From assembly GCF_001426865.1 (NCBI RefSeq), contig NZ_LMFO01000009.1, forward strand, positions 1 to 64,000: a stretch of 64,000 nucleotides of DNA. Reading direction: 5' to 3'. Positions 49,487 to 59,320 of this stretch are shown here, piece after piece. This DNA is from Paenibacillus sp. Root52 (GTDB taxonomy: Bacteria > Bacillota > Bacilli > Paenibacillales > Paenibacillaceae). How positions within the stretch are numbered: the first letter of the stretch is position 1; each line of letters begins with the position of its first letter. Below the pieces are notes generated by a model. The model was not told the DNA's origin. It did not search any database and saw nothing but the letters and a program-made list of their open reading frames with translations. Position numbers and translations under genes: made by a program.

Positions 49487-51031
49487 ATGACAGCTCCAAA
49501 ACCTGTAGCACTGATCATCATGGATGGCTTCGGTCTTCGTAATACGGTGGAAGGCAACGCGGTAGCGCAAGCCAAAAAGCCGAATTATGACCGTTTTATG
49601 AGCCAATTCCCACACACAACACTCACTGCTTGCGGTGAGGCTGTAGGTTTGCCAGAAGGGCAAATGGGGAACTCTGAGGTTGGTCACCTTAACATTGGTG
49701 CTGGCCGGATCGTTTACCAGGATTTGACCCGTATCTCCAAATCGATTCGCGATGGTGAGTTTTTCGATAACGAAACGCTCGTTAAAGCTGTACGCGAAGC
49801 GAAACAAAGCGGTAAAAAGCTTCATCTTTACGGCTTGTTGTCTGATGGTGGCGTACATAGTCACATCGACCACTTGTTCGCTATGCTGGATCTCGCCAAA
49901 AAAGAAGAAATGAATGATGTGTATATTCATGCCTTCATGGATGGCCGTGATGTTATGCCGGACAGTGGTAAAGACTTCATGCAAAAACTGATCGCGAAAA
50001 TTGAAGAGGTTGGTGTAGGACAGATCGCTACGGTACAAGGTCGCTATTATGCGATGGATCGTGACAAACGTTGGGAGCGGGTTGAGAAATCTTACCGCGC
50101 TATCGTTTATGGAGATGGCCCTAAATACACTGATCCACTCAAAGCGGTTGAAGAATCGTATGAGAAATCCGTATTTGATGAATTCGTTGAACCAACGGTT
50201 ATCGTCAAAGCGGATGGTGAGCCGGTAGGTTTGGTAGAAAGCGGCGATTCCGTTATCTTCCTTAACTTCCGCCCTGACCGTGCGATCCAGTTGTCGCAAG
50301 TATTCACGAACCAAGACTTCCGCGGTTTCGATCGTGGACCGAAGTTGCCTCAAGGCTTGCACTTTGTGTGCCTGACTCTGTTCAGTGAGACGGTTGAAGG
50401 TTATGTGGCGTACTCGCCGAAGAACCTCGACAATACACTGGGTGAGGTTCTGGTACAGAACAACAAAAAACAACTGCGTATTGCAGAAACAGAGAAATAC
50501 CCGCACGTAACTTTCTTCTTCAGCGGCGGACGTGATGTTGAGCTTCCGGGCGAAACTCGCGTACTGATTAACTCACCAAAAGTTGCAACATATGATTTGC
50601 AACCAGAGATGAGCGCTTATGAAGTGGCAGACGCATGTGTACGCGAGATTGAAGCAGACAAACACGATGCAATCATTCTGAACTTCGCTAACCCTGATAT
50701 GGTTGGACACTCCGGCATGCTGGAGCCTACAATTAAAGCGGTTGAAGTAACAGACGAGTGCATGGGACGTGTTGTAGACGCGGTTCTCGCAAAAGGCGGC
50801 GTTGTGCTGATTACTGCGGATCATGGTAACGCGGATATGGTATTCGATGAGCAAGGACGTCCGTTCACTGCACATACAACGAACCCTGTTCCATTTATCG
50901 TTACTGACCCTAATGTAACATTGCGTGAAGGCGGAATTTTGGCTGATATCGCGCCAACGATTCTTGACCTGATGCAATTGCCAAAACCGGAAGAAATGAC
51001 AGGGACATCTGTCATCGCTATCCGTAAATAA
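49487..51031 (+). CDS. gpmI: 2,3-bisphosphoglycerate-independent phosphoglycerate mutase
   Basis: This 514-residue manganese enzyme has metal site MDGFG, the phosphoserine loop [14 protein letters not shown] (Ser63), FRPDRAIQ, and the C-terminal metal ligands [12 protein letters not shown] and TADHGNAD. It converts 3- to 2-phosphoglycerate. The manganese-dependent form is sensitive to pH in sporulating Gram-positives (family knowledge). The start is ATG 49487; the longer in-frame reading overlaps tpiA. Confidence 0.98.
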   Translation: MTAPKPVALIIMDGFGLRNTVEGNAVAQAKKPNYDRFMSQFPHTTLTACGEAVGLPEGQMGNSEVGHLNIGAGRIVYQDLTRISKSIRDGEFFDNETLVKAVREAKQSGKKLHLYGLLSDGGVHSHIDHLFAMLDLAKKEEMNDVYIHAFMDGRDVMPDSGKDFMQKLIAKIEEVGVGQIATVQGRYYAMDRDKRWERVEKSYRAIVYGDGPKYTDPLKAVEESYEKSVFDEFVEPTVIVKADGEPVGLVESGDSVIFLNFRPDRAIQLSQVFTNQDFRGFDRGPKLPQGLHFVCLTLFSETVEGYVAYSPKNLDNTLGEVLVQNNKKQLRIAETEKYPHVTFFFSGGRDVELPGETRVLINSPKVATYDLQPEMSAYEVADACVREIEADKHDAIILNFANPDMVGHSGMLEPTIKAVEVTDECMGRVVDAVLAKGGVVLITADHGNADMVFDEQGRPFTAHTTNPVPFIVTDPNVTLREGGILADIAPTILDLMQLPKPEEMTGTSVIAIRK

Positions 51032-51256
51032 GATACACAACCTCTTATATGAATTGGGCAGTTTGGCGTTTGCCCCAGAACGAAGACAGTAGAAATAGTC
51101 TGAAGAAGCAACGCGTTCGCCTTTATCACATGATTTCAACTTATGACGATAAGTTCAAAGAAATCAGGGGATAACAGCGATCGGAAGACGATTCTGCTGA
51201 CGTAGTGAATAAGGGCAAGCACAAGTTTTCCCGAATTTAAATAAATCCAAATTTAA

Positions 51257-52558
<1,302 letters not shown>

Positions 52559-52579
52559 GCTGTGTATACAGCTTTTCGG

Positions 52580-52610
52580 GCAAGCCGGGTAACCGGCTTG
52601 TCTTTTTATT
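52580..52610 (+). terminator. Terminator of the glycolytic operon
   Basis: CAAGCCGG pairs with CCGGCTTG around GTAA, followed by TCTTTTTATT. Confidence 0.9.
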
Positions 52611-52767
52611 ATGGAGAGGAATCTACGTCAAACTTTGCTATTACAGTGGATAAAGTTGGATGGTTGTATAGGAAGCACTACTTGTATCACAGCAGTAGCT
52701 ATGGTACAATCAAACTAACTGTTTTTATGGTGAGATGTTATGCCCACATGGGTAGGAGGTGGAAAGA

Positions 52768-53001
52768 ATGGATATTGCTTTGAAATTGCTGCTCGTTGTT
52801 TTCTCGATCGGTCTAATCACTGTAGTATTGCTGCAGCACGGGAAAAGCGCTGGTTTGGCGGGTGCCATCTCCGGTGGTGCGGAACATCTTTTCGGTAAAA
52901 CGAAAGCGCGCGGACTGGATCTTTTCTTGCAACGTGCAACGGTTGTACTCGGTGCAGGTTTCATGATTTTGTCTATTATTGTTACGATCGTGTCCAAGTA
53001 A
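52768..53001 (+). CDS. secG: Protein translocase subunit SecG
   Basis: The 77-residue membrane protein has two hydrophobic helices (about 3-23 and 50-72) joined by the conserved [20 protein letters not shown] loop. It is part of the SecYEG channel. The start is ATG 52768 behind TAGGAGGT at normal spacing; GTG 52759 lies inside that site. The order secG-rnr-smpB-ssrA is widespread in Firmicutes. Confidence 0.95.
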   Translation: MDIALKLLLVVFSIGLITVVLLQHGKSAGLAGAISGGAEHLFGKTKARGLDLFLQRATVVLGAGFMILSIIVTIVSK

Positions 53002-53056
53002 GAAGGATACTTTCTTATACAATTCAATAGCATGAGCGGAATTCGCTTGTAAGATT

Positions 53057-53092
53057 AACCTTCGTTTCGAGAAGAAACGGAGGTTTTTTAAT
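53057..53092 (+). terminator. Terminator after secG
   Basis: AACCTTCGTTTC pairs with GAAACGGAGGTT (one T-G pair) around a 5-base loop and is followed by TTTTAA. Confidence 0.85.
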
Positions 53093-53233
53093 AAGTTTTA
53101 ACGTGTCCAGTTTTTTCCTGCCACTACAATCACATGATTAATTTTCTCTTCTGTTCGGTTCTCCTTCCTTCGAAGGTATACCCCTGCGATGTAGGGAATG
53201 TACCTGTCTGTGCTTCCGCGCATAATCTATTCC

Positions 53234-53259
53234 TATAATGAGGTTCATGATACATGAAC
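53234..53259. promoter_or_regulatory. TATAAT followed by a perfect palindrome upstream of rnr
   Basis: TATAAT lies at 53234-53239, and GTTCATG-ATA-CATGAAC lies at 53243-53259, a 7-bp perfect inverted repeat around 3 bases. The pair looks like a promoter with an operator over the start site, but no good -35 is seen and the regulator is unknown. The rest of 53093-53526 shows nothing further. Confidence 0.4.
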
Positions 53260-53526
53260 ATGTGGATTGATCCCTTTTTCAGTAAGTATAGAAGAATTAA
53301 TTCTAACTTGAAATGATCCGTAGTTACGTTTGAAAGCGTGCTTATGCTTAAGCAATCCTGCGTCTGTGGTTTTTTTGTTAGGGACGGATGTGCTGGATTG
53401 AATTCGTGTATACTAGGGTATGAGATAGTAAGGTATGCATTACATTGCATGAAATTGGTAAGGATTCCGATACATAAAGAGATGAGACCAGATCATACTT
53501 TTATGTTTCCCGAGGTGAATATATTA

Positions 53527-56307
53527 ATGATAACAGAACAACAATTGCTCGACTTTATGCGGGAGACCGCTTATAAACCAATGACTTATCAAGAGCTGGA
53601 ACAGCACTTCGAGATTGAAGATGCGGCTGATTTCAAATCTTTTTTGATTATGCTCAATACGCTGGAGGAATCCGGCAAGATTTTGCTTACCCGTAACAAC
53701 CGTTACGGTATGCCTGAACGTATGGACTTGGTTCGTGGACGTTTGCAGGCACACGCCAAAGGGTTTGCTTTTCTAATCCCAGAAGATCGAGAGCACCCAG
53801 ATGTGTACATTCACGCGAATGATATGAAAAGTGCGATGAATGGAGACATCGTGTTTGTGAAGGTCACTTCTAAAGGGCCATCAGGTGGACGTTTGGAGGG
53901 CGAGATTGTTCGCATTGTTACACGTGCGGTGACACAAGTCGTCGGTGTATTCCAAAGCCATGAAGTATACGGATTCGTCATTCCGGATGATAAACGCATT
54001 AACCGGGATATCTTCATTCCGCGCACCAATTTTGCTGGAGCTGTCGATGGACAAAAGGTTGTAGCGAAGATCGTTAGTTACCCAGAAGGCCGTGCAGCGG
54101 CTGAGGGTGAAATTATTGAGATTCTTGGGCATAAGGATGAGCCGGGGATTGATATTTTGTCTGTTATTCGCAAACACCAATTGCCAGAAGCTTTCCCGGA
54201 TGAAGTCGTTGGTGAAGCAGAACAGGCTCCAGACTCCATTACAGATGAGGAGATCGTGCAACAGGGTCGTCGTGATCTGCGTGGACTGAATATTGTTACG
54301 ATTGATGGCGAAGATGCCAAAGATCTGGATGATGCGGTAAACGTGGAGAAGCTACCTAATGGTAATTACCGTCTGGGTGTTCATATTGCTGACGTTGGTT
54401 ACTATGTGCGTGAGAATTCTAAGTTGGATCAAGAAGCTTATAACCGTGGATGTAGCGTGTATTTGGTGGATCGGGTTATTCCGATGTTGCCACAGCGTCT
54501 ATCTAACGGCATATGCAGCTTGAATCCGCAAGTGGATCGTCTGACATTGTCCTGTGAGATGGAGTTTAACGACCAGATGAAGGTTGTGAAGCATGATATT
54601 TTCACAAGTGTCATTAAGACCAAAGAGCGGATGACGTATAGCAACGTTCGTAAAATCCTTGGAGGCGAAGAGCCCGAATTGCTCGAACGATATAAAGATC
54701 TAGTGGATGACTTCCATCTGATGAAGGAGATTGCCTTGAAGCTGCGTGCGATGCGTATGCGCCGGGGGGCTGTTGACTTTGATTTTGAAGAGTCCAAGAT
54801 CATTGTAGATAAAGAATGCAAACCGATCGATATTGTGAAACGGGAGCGTTCGATTGCGGAGCAAATTATTGAAGAATTCATGTTAGCGGCTAATGAAACA
54901 GTAGCAGAGCATTTCCACTGGCTTAAAGTACCGTTCATCTATCGTGTCCATGAAGACCCGGATCAAGAAAAACTGCAAAATTTCCTCGCCTTTGCGGCGA
55001 ATTTTGGACACCACGTTAAAGGTCGCGGCAACGCCATCCATCCACGTGCACTCCAATCGTTGCTTGAGGACATCAACGGAACAAAAGAGCAGACGGTTAT
55101 TAGTACAATGATGCTACGTTCCATGAAACAGGCGAAGTATGATTCCGAAATGTCGGGTCACTTCGGTCTGGCGGCAGAATTCTATAGTCACTTCACGTCT
55201 CCAATTCGTCGTTATCCTGACCTTGTTATTCACCGTGTGATTCGTGAGGTTATTGAGAACAACGGAGCTCTGCCGGAAAACCGTCAGGAGTACTTGGCTG
55301 GACGTATGGCGGACATTGCACAGCAATCATCCGAACGTGAACGTGTTGCGGTGGAAGCAGAACGTGATACGGAGAAAATGAAAAAAGCTGAGTATATGCT
55401 GGATAAAGTGGGCGAAGAGTTCGAGGGTATGATCAGCAGCGTAACGAGCTTCGGTATGTTTATTGAGCTGGAGAATACAGTAGAGGGTCTTATTCGCCTG
55501 AGTGCGCTCACGGACGACTACTACCATTTTGACGATCAACATATGGCTCTTATTGGAGAGCGTACTTCCAAAGTGTTCCGTATCGGTGATGAAGTGAAGA
55601 TCCGCGTGGCACGTGTGAGCATGGAAGAGTATACGATTGACTTTGAAATGGTGGATATGAAGCCTCGCGGTGAACGTCCTGGTGGATTCGGTGGTGGTCG
55701 CGGTGGTAAAGGCGGTCGCCCTGCTGGTAGCGGTGGACGTGGTGCAGCGAAAGGTGGATTCAGTGGTTCACGTGGTGGCAAAGGTGGCTCTGGCTCTACA
55801 GGTGGTGCTGGAAGAGGTCGTGGCGGCAGATCACCGGAAGAGAGCAGCAAGGGTGGACACAGCGGACGCAGTGGCGCACCGAGTGCCGGAGCAGGCTCAA
55901 CTGGCGGCTTTGCTGGTAAAGGTAGTGGCAAACCGAAGGGTGAGCGCCGGAGTGGAGAAGCTGGTGGATCGACTAATCGTGGCAAAGGAGCAGTAAGCTT
56001 CGGCTTCGGTTCAGGCAAAGGTGGTTACAGCTCTGCACCAAATGGTAGTCAGGAGAGTGGTGCTGGCGGAGGCCATGGAAGTGGTTCTAGTGGCCGCAGC
56101 GATCGCGGTGAGGGCAGCTTCAAATCCGGTAAAGGTGGCAAAGGCGGCAGTGGCCGCAAAAAAACATCACCTAGTGGTATCTTTATTGGCGATGCAGCAA
56201 CACCTGGAGGCACTCAGGAAGGTGGAGCACCTCGTCGTAAGCGGAAGAAGAACAAAGGCGGAGCGGGTAATGGTACGGCTGCTTTTGTACGGAAGAAGAA
56301 AAAGTAA
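53527..56307 (+). CDS. rnr: Ribonuclease R with a long Gly-rich tail
   Basis: This 926-residue 3'-5' exoribonuclease has an N-terminal helix-turn-helix, cold-shock domains (about 70-220), and an RNB catalytic domain (about 250-580) with Asp cluster [15 protein letters not shown]. An S1 domain (about 630-705) follows, containing [11 protein letters not shown]. From about 716 on, a tail of 210 residues consists mainly of Gly, Ser, Lys and Arg (repeated GGKGG, RGG-like) and ends in KRKKNKGG and FVRKKKK. Typical RNase R is near 750-820 residues. It degrades structured RNA and faulty mRNA in trans-translation. The start is ATG 53527 behind GAGGTGAA. Confidence 0.95.
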   Translation: MITEQQLLDFMRETAYKPMTYQELEQHFEIEDAADFKSFLIMLNTLEESGKILLTRNNRYGMPERMDLVRGRLQAHAKGFAFLIPEDREHPDVYIHANDMKSAMNGDIVFVKVTSKGPSGGRLEGEIVRIVTRAVTQVVGVFQSHEVYGFVIPDDKRINRDIFIPRTNFAGAVDGQKVVAKIVSYPEGRAAAEGEIIEILGHKDEPGIDILSVIRKHQLPEAFPDEVVGEAEQAPDSITDEEIVQQGRRDLRGLNIVTIDGEDAKDLDDAVNVEKLPNGNYRLGVHIADVGYYVRENSKLDQEAYNRGCSVYLVDRVIPMLPQRLSNGICSLNPQVDRLTLSCEMEFNDQMKVVKHDIFTSVIKTKERMTYSNVRKILGGEEPELLERYKDLVDDFHLMKEIALKLRAMRMRRGAVDFDFEESKIIVDKECKPIDIVKRERSIAEQIIEEFMLAANETVAEHFHWLKVPFIYRVHEDPDQEKLQNFLAFAANFGHHVKGRGNAIHPRALQSLLEDINGTKEQTVISTMMLRSMKQAKYDSEMSGHFGLAAEFYSHFTSPIRRYPDLVIHRVIREVIENNGALPENRQEYLAGRMADIAQQSSERERVAVEAERDTEKMKKAEYMLDKVGEEFEGMISSVTSFGMFIELENTVEGLIRLSALTDDYYHFDDQHMALIGERTSKVFRIGDEVKIRVARVSMEEYTIDFEMVDMKPRGERPGGFGGGRGGKGGRPAGSGGRGAAKGGFSGSRGGKGGSGSTGGAGRGRGGRSPEESSKGGHSGRSGAPSAGAGSTGGFAGKGSGKPKGERRSGEAGGSTNRGKGAVSFGFGSGKGGYSSAPNGSQESGAGGGHGSGSSGRSDRGEGSFKSGKGGKGGSGRKKTSPSGIFIGDAATPGGTQEGGAPRRKRKKNKGGAGNGTAAFVRKKKK

Positions 56308-56452
56308 GGTAAGGCTGTCAGGTAGATAAGGTTGAACTGACAAGGTGCTTGATACGGATGAGCAGAACAATCCTTGAAGAAGCGGTATAGATGAAAAGAC
56401 AGTCTAGAGGAATGTGTGAAGCTGTTTCGTATAGTCTGGAAAAGGTGTAATG

Positions 56453-56489
56453 AGGAGGGGCGGCTGAGGTCGCCTCTTTCTTGATTTTA
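56453..56489 (+). terminator. Possible terminator after rnr
   Basis: GAGGGGCGGC pairs imperfectly with GTCGCCTC around TGAG and is followed by TTTCTTGATTTT. The rest of the rnr-smpB gap shows no gene. Confidence 0.5.
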
Positions 56490-56598
56490 ACAGCTGTACT
56501 TGCTACAATTGAGGTCTGGCACAGGTACTTTGGTGCAACATGAATGCATGTGGACACAAGCATGGAACGGATTTATTTTATGAAGAAGGAGTGAGGAC

Positions 56599-57081
56599 AT
56601 GGGCAAGAATGATGGACAGAGTAAAGTGCTCGCACAGAACAAAAAGGCTTCCCATGACTACTTCATTGAAGATACGTATGAAGCGGGCATGGTGCTTACC
56701 GGAACGGAGATTAAGTCTATTCGTAACGGACGTGCGAATATTGGAGATGCGTTTGCCACAATTCGGAACGGTGAGATTCATATTCACAATATGCATATTA
56801 GTCCTTTTGAATAAGGGAACCGACATAATCCGATTGATCCAACACGTACGCGCAAGTTACTGATGCACAAGGCACAGATTCACAAGCTGCTTGGGCTGTC
56901 GAAACAGGATGGTTACAGCATTGTGCCGTTGAAAATTTATGTGCGTAATGGCTATGCCAAGCTGCTGCTTGGACTGGGTAAAGGTAAGAAACAATATGAT
57001 AAACGTGAGACTGCTGCCAAACGGGATGCACAACGTGATATTCAAAGAGCAATGCGCGAGAAGCAGAAGATTGCTCGTTAA
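56599..57081 (+). pseudogene. smpB: SsrA-binding protein gene with an in-frame stop
   Basis: The frame encodes Smp[43 protein letters not shown], then TAA at 56812-56814. The same frame then continues with [36 protein letters not shown] and REKQKIAR to 57081. Related proteins have Gln at the stop position (HISPYEQGNR), so one C-to-T change of CAA to TAA explains it. No frameshift is present. The 71-residue product would lack part of the OB fold and the tail needed in the ribosome. ATG 56863 downstream has no ribosome site. It could be a real null allele, a recoded site or a base-call error. Confidence 0.85.
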
Positions 57082-57177
57082 TTGGATGGTTAGGCGTGAG
57101 AGGCTGTATCTAGATTTGTCAGCTAGTATTTATGGGTGAAGTAGTGGAAGTCGTATTACGTTAGGAGAATCTCAAGA

Positions 57178-57211
57178 CTTGTCCGGTAAGGGCGGGATTG
57201 AGATTTTTTTA
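57178..57211 (+). terminator. Terminator after smpB
   Basis: AATCTCAA pairs with TTGAGATT across an inner imperfect stem and is followed by TTTTTTATT. Confidence 0.8.
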
Positions 57212-57339
57212 TTGTTTGTGGAGCAGGTATGGTTGCGTGTGATGCGATAAGATAAGTTGGTGGTTGCTTAATTTGCTCGCATCGTGGGTAAAATAGTTAA
57301 GTGAAGCTGATTGTGAAACGAAGCTACGTGGCAGTGAAC

Positions 57340-57368
57340 TTTACTTCGTCTGAGGGACGCGGTATAAT
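57340..57368 (+). promoter_or_regulatory. Candidate promoter of ssrA
   Basis: TTTACT (-35) and TATAAT (57363-57368) are 17 bases apart. The transcript would have about 230 bases before the mature tmRNA 5' end, to be removed by processing. Confidence 0.6.
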
Positions 57369-57520
57369 ATGTAGACGATTCGCTCGTAGCTGCTGTATTG
57401 GTTAAACTTGCACAGTTACTCAGTCCGCTGGAACGTCTTCCAGCAATCTGTACTATATCGGCAAGCTGTCCTGTGATAAGATTACTTATGTAGCAGACAG
57501 GAATGCCGAGTCAGAAAGAG

Positions 57521-57548
57521 CATCTTTTTACCTTGGAGGAAAAAGATG
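57521..57548 (+). other. Hairpin covering a ribosome site and start codon just before ssrA
   Basis: CATCTTTTT (57521-57529) pairs perfectly with AAAAAGATG (57540-57548), with a further CC/GG pair beyond a bulged A, closing a TTGGA loop. It buries TTGGAGG and the ATG of the small ORF at 57546. No T-run follows, so it is not a standard terminator. Confidence 0.55.
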
Positions 57549-57602
57549 TGCAGCACCTTTGCTCCGTATTCACGGATTAATCCTGGAGCCCTTCTTATAT
57601 GA
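57546..57602 (+). CDS. Possible 18-codon ORF ending at the tmRNA 5' end
   Basis: ATG 57546 stands behind TTGGAGGAAAAAG and opens MCSTFAPYSRINPGALLI, with TGA at 57600-57602; mature tmRNA should begin at 57603. Good ribosome site and exact abutment are suggestive. The sequence has no family I know, and chance is quite possible. Confidence 0.3.
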   Translation: MCSTFAPYSRINPGALLI

Positions 57603-57964
57603 GGGGGCGTTTATGGATTCGACGGGGATAGTTCGAGCATGGGTAGCGGGTAGTGGGGACGCGTCCGCTTCATCAACGCTAAAGCCTATTAAACGGCAAA
57701 CAACAAACAAACTACGCTTTCGCAGCCTAAGAAACTGTGTGCGTGCTTCTAACCTGCATCGCCCATGTGACAGGATTAGGGGCTAACAAGTAGTGGGATA
57801 CGCTGTCACATCTCCGCCTGGGGTGTGCTGAAGAAGACAATCAGGCTGACCCAACGTATAGCCGGTTACAGGGCGATACTCGGGTGACATCAAAACTGTG
57901 ACTACACCCGTAGAAGCTTATGTGTCGTTATCTTCGGACAGGGGTTCGACTCCCCTCGCCTCCA
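57603..57964 (+). ncRNA. ssrA: Transfer-messenger RNA (tmRNA)
   Basis: The 5' end GGGGGCG pairs with the 3' end CGCCTCC (one G-T pair), followed by discriminator A; CCA is not encoded. The conserved GGATTCGACGGGGATAG start and the T-arm GGGGTTCGACTCCCC are present. The tag frame at 57695-57730 reads GKQQTNYAFAA and then TAA, a normal Firmicute tag ending in Ala-Ala. It frees stalled ribosomes together with SmpB, whose gene here has an internal stop. The last 90 bases are repeated at 58820-58913. Confidence 0.96.
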
Positions 57965-57968
57965 TTAG
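57875..57968 (+). repeat. 94-bp direct repeat, copy 1 (3' end of ssrA)
   Basis: This copy runs from GATACTCGGGTGACAT to CCTCCATTAG and covers the last pseudoknot, T-arm and acceptor of tmRNA plus 4 bases beyond. Copy 2 lies exactly 945 bases downstream and differs at 4 of 94 positions. It is probably one half of an attachment-site pair formed when a DNA segment entered the ssrA 3' end. Confidence 0.93.
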
Positions 57969-57974
57969 AGTCAA

Positions 57975-58013
57975 GTCAAAAGCCATCAACCAGTGTTCTG
58001 GTTGGTGGCTTTT
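57975..58013 (+). terminator. Terminator after ssrA
   Basis: AAAAGCCATCAACCAG pairs with CTGGTTGGTGGCTTTT around TGTT and runs into TCTGTTT. It lies between repeat copy 1 and the antitoxin gene. Confidence 0.9.
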
Positions 58014-58058
58014 CTGTTTATGATATAATAAGAATAAATTTAGATTGGGGGACTCCAG

Positions 58059-58256
58059 ATGTTTGAAACTCGAGAACAGCTCCAAGAAATCTTAAAAAAA
58101 GCCAATCAACATGCACGGAAACAAGCTAAAGAATCAGGTGCCTCAATTTATTATATAAAAAACAACAAACGCGTTCGTGAGGATGCTGCGGGTAATAAAT
58201 TCGAAATTATATTTGATGCTACTGGGAAACGCCAGGAGTTTGAATATCATGAGTGA
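58059..58256 (+). CDS. Small putative antitoxin
   Basis: The 65-residue hydrophilic, charged protein has a helical N-terminal half rich in Lys, Glu and Gln (ETREQLQEILKKANQHARKQ) and a beta-like C-terminal half (GNKFEIIFDATGKRQEF). I do not know the family. Its place directly before a zeta-toxin-like kinase gene, with an 8-base overlap, is that of an antitoxin, but it is not like classical epsilon or PezA. GGGGGAC precedes the ATG. Confidence 0.7.
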   Translation: MFETREQLQEILKKANQHARKQAKESGASIYYIKNNKRVREDAAGNKFEIIFDATGKRQEFEYHE

Positions 58257-58821
58257 AATCAGACCAGTCATGACTGTGTTTGCGGGTACCAACGGAGCAG
58301 GGAAAAGTACACTTAGCATGCAAATGAGAGAGTGGCTTGGTGAACTGGTTGATCCAGATCAAATTGCAAGAGAGTTGAAGCCAGAGAATCCGCGTAGTGC
58401 TGATCTGTCTGCTGGCAGGGAAGCTGTAAAAAGAATCCGATCTCTCATTAAAAGTGGTAAAAACTTCGCTATTGAAACGACATTGTCTGGATCGTTTGTT
58501 TTGAAACACATGCAAATTGCAAAAGAAAACAATTATGAAATTGTTGTTTACTATATCGGCCTCGAGGACGTTCAAATGCATATAGATCGTGTTGCCTCTC
58601 GCGTTGAACAAGGTGGACATTGGATTGCAGAAGAAGATATCCGTTATCGATATGGTCAATCATTAAAGAACCTTAAACCGGCTCTAGCCATCGCAGATCA
58701 GGCTATCATCATTGATAATACATACGAGCCTTTAATTGTTGCAGAAATCATACAGAGTAATTTGATCTATTGTGTTGAGTCCATACCTGCTTGGGCTAAT
58801 CCTGTTCTTATTGGTTACTGA
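58249..58821 (+). CDS. Zeta-toxin-like kinase
   Basis: The 190-residue protein has Walker A GTNGAGKS (13-20), acidic DPDQIA (35-40), KNFAIETTLSG (71-81) and Arg-rich segments (HIDRVASR, IRYRYGQSL). It fits the short zeta/PezT-like AAA_33 kinases. Zeta toxins phosphorylate UDP-N-acetylglucosamine and block wall synthesis; whether this one does is inferred. It is shorter than epsilon-zeta toxins (about 280). The start ATG 58249 overlaps the antitoxin gene. The TGA stop at 58819-58821 uses the first two bases of repeat copy 2. Confidence 0.82.
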   Translation: MSEIRPVMTVFAGTNGAGKSTLSMQMREWLGELVDPDQIARELKPENPRSADLSAGREAVKRIRSLIKSGKNFAIETTLSGSFVLKHMQIAKENNYEIVVYYIGLEDVQMHIDRVASRVEQGGHWIAEEDIRYRYGQSLKNLKPALAIADQAIIIDNTYEPLIVAEIIQSNLIYCVESIPAWANPVLIGY

Positions 58822-58913
58822 TACTCGGGTGACATTAAAACTGTGACTACACCCGTAGAAACTTATGTGTCGTTATCTTAGGACAGGGGTTCGACTCCCC
58901 TCTCCTCCATTAG
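58820..58913 (+). repeat. 94-bp direct repeat, copy 2 (displaced ssrA 3' end)
   Basis: It matches copy 1 at 90 of 94 positions. The changes are C to T after GACAT, G to A in TAGAAGCTT, C to A in CTTCGG and G to T in the acceptor (CTCGCC to CTCTCC). The last change would break one acceptor pair with the tmRNA 5' end, so copy 1 is the functional one. It bounds the toxin-antitoxin cassette. Confidence 0.93.
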
Positions 58914-58922
58914 CAGTATTAG

Positions 58923-58949
58923 AAAAAGCACCCAAGAGGGTGCTTTTTT
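58923..58949. terminator. Terminator after the cassette
   Basis: AAAAGCACCC pairs with GGGTGCTTTT around AAGA and is followed by TT. It may serve both the plus-strand cassette and the minus-strand gene after it. Confidence 0.88.
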
Positions 58950-58987
58950 GTTTTTGGTGAGTTGAAAAGGGGGCGCTATCTTCTCCT

Positions 58988-59278
58988 CTAAAAACAGGTA
59001 AATGACACAATGCTTCTTAGATCGACTCCAGTAAACACCCATCTTCGACCGGTCCATCTAAAACCTGCAACGGATGTACGCCCTACAAAGGTTGGGAAGA
59101 ACCAGAACGAGTTCCCATTTCTCAGCCACACATAGGTGTTGCGGAATAAACAACCGGCAATAGCTCCGGGGTCGATGGCGAACGCTGTAGCAGCGGGTTG
59201 CTGTGGTGTGAATTGTGGAGGAGGAGAGGATGGTGGCTGCTGTGTTCCTTGTGGTCCTTGAGGCGGCATGAATGCCAT
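58988..59278 (-). CDS. Conserved small protein, possibly spore or surface related
   Basis: The 96-residue protein has a Pro/Gln-rich first third (PPQGPQGTQQPPSSPPPQFT) and an aromatic, conserved-looking second part (IDPGAIAGCLFRNTYVWLRN, FWFFPTFVGR, WVFTGVDLR). I recall similar short proteins in spore-forming bacilli but cannot name the family or function. No signal peptide is seen. AAGGAGTG precedes the ATG. It is 42 bases downstream of the LSm-like gene on the same strand. Confidence 0.75.
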   Translation of the reverse strand: MAFMPPQGPQGTQQPPSSPPPQFTPQQPAATAFAIDPGAIAGCLFRNTYVWLRNGNSFWFFPTFVGRTSVAGFRWTGRRWVFTGVDLRSIVSFTCF

Positions 59279-59320
59279 AAAATTTCACTCCTTAATGATA
59301 GGATTAGGCTTAGGTCAGGC

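Noticed and set aside
55536-56018. Pro-rich antisense frame over the rnr tail
   Set aside because: It is the complement of Gly codons (GGN read as NCC), not an independent gene.
56863-57081. Second part of smpB as a separate gene
   Set aside because: It is in the same frame as the first part, has no ribosome site, and continues the SmpB family sequence. It is the remainder of an interrupted gene.
58820-58913. Second tmRNA or tRNA gene
   Set aside because: Only the 3' 94 bases are present and there is no 5' half. The acceptor change breaks pairing, so it is a displaced copy.
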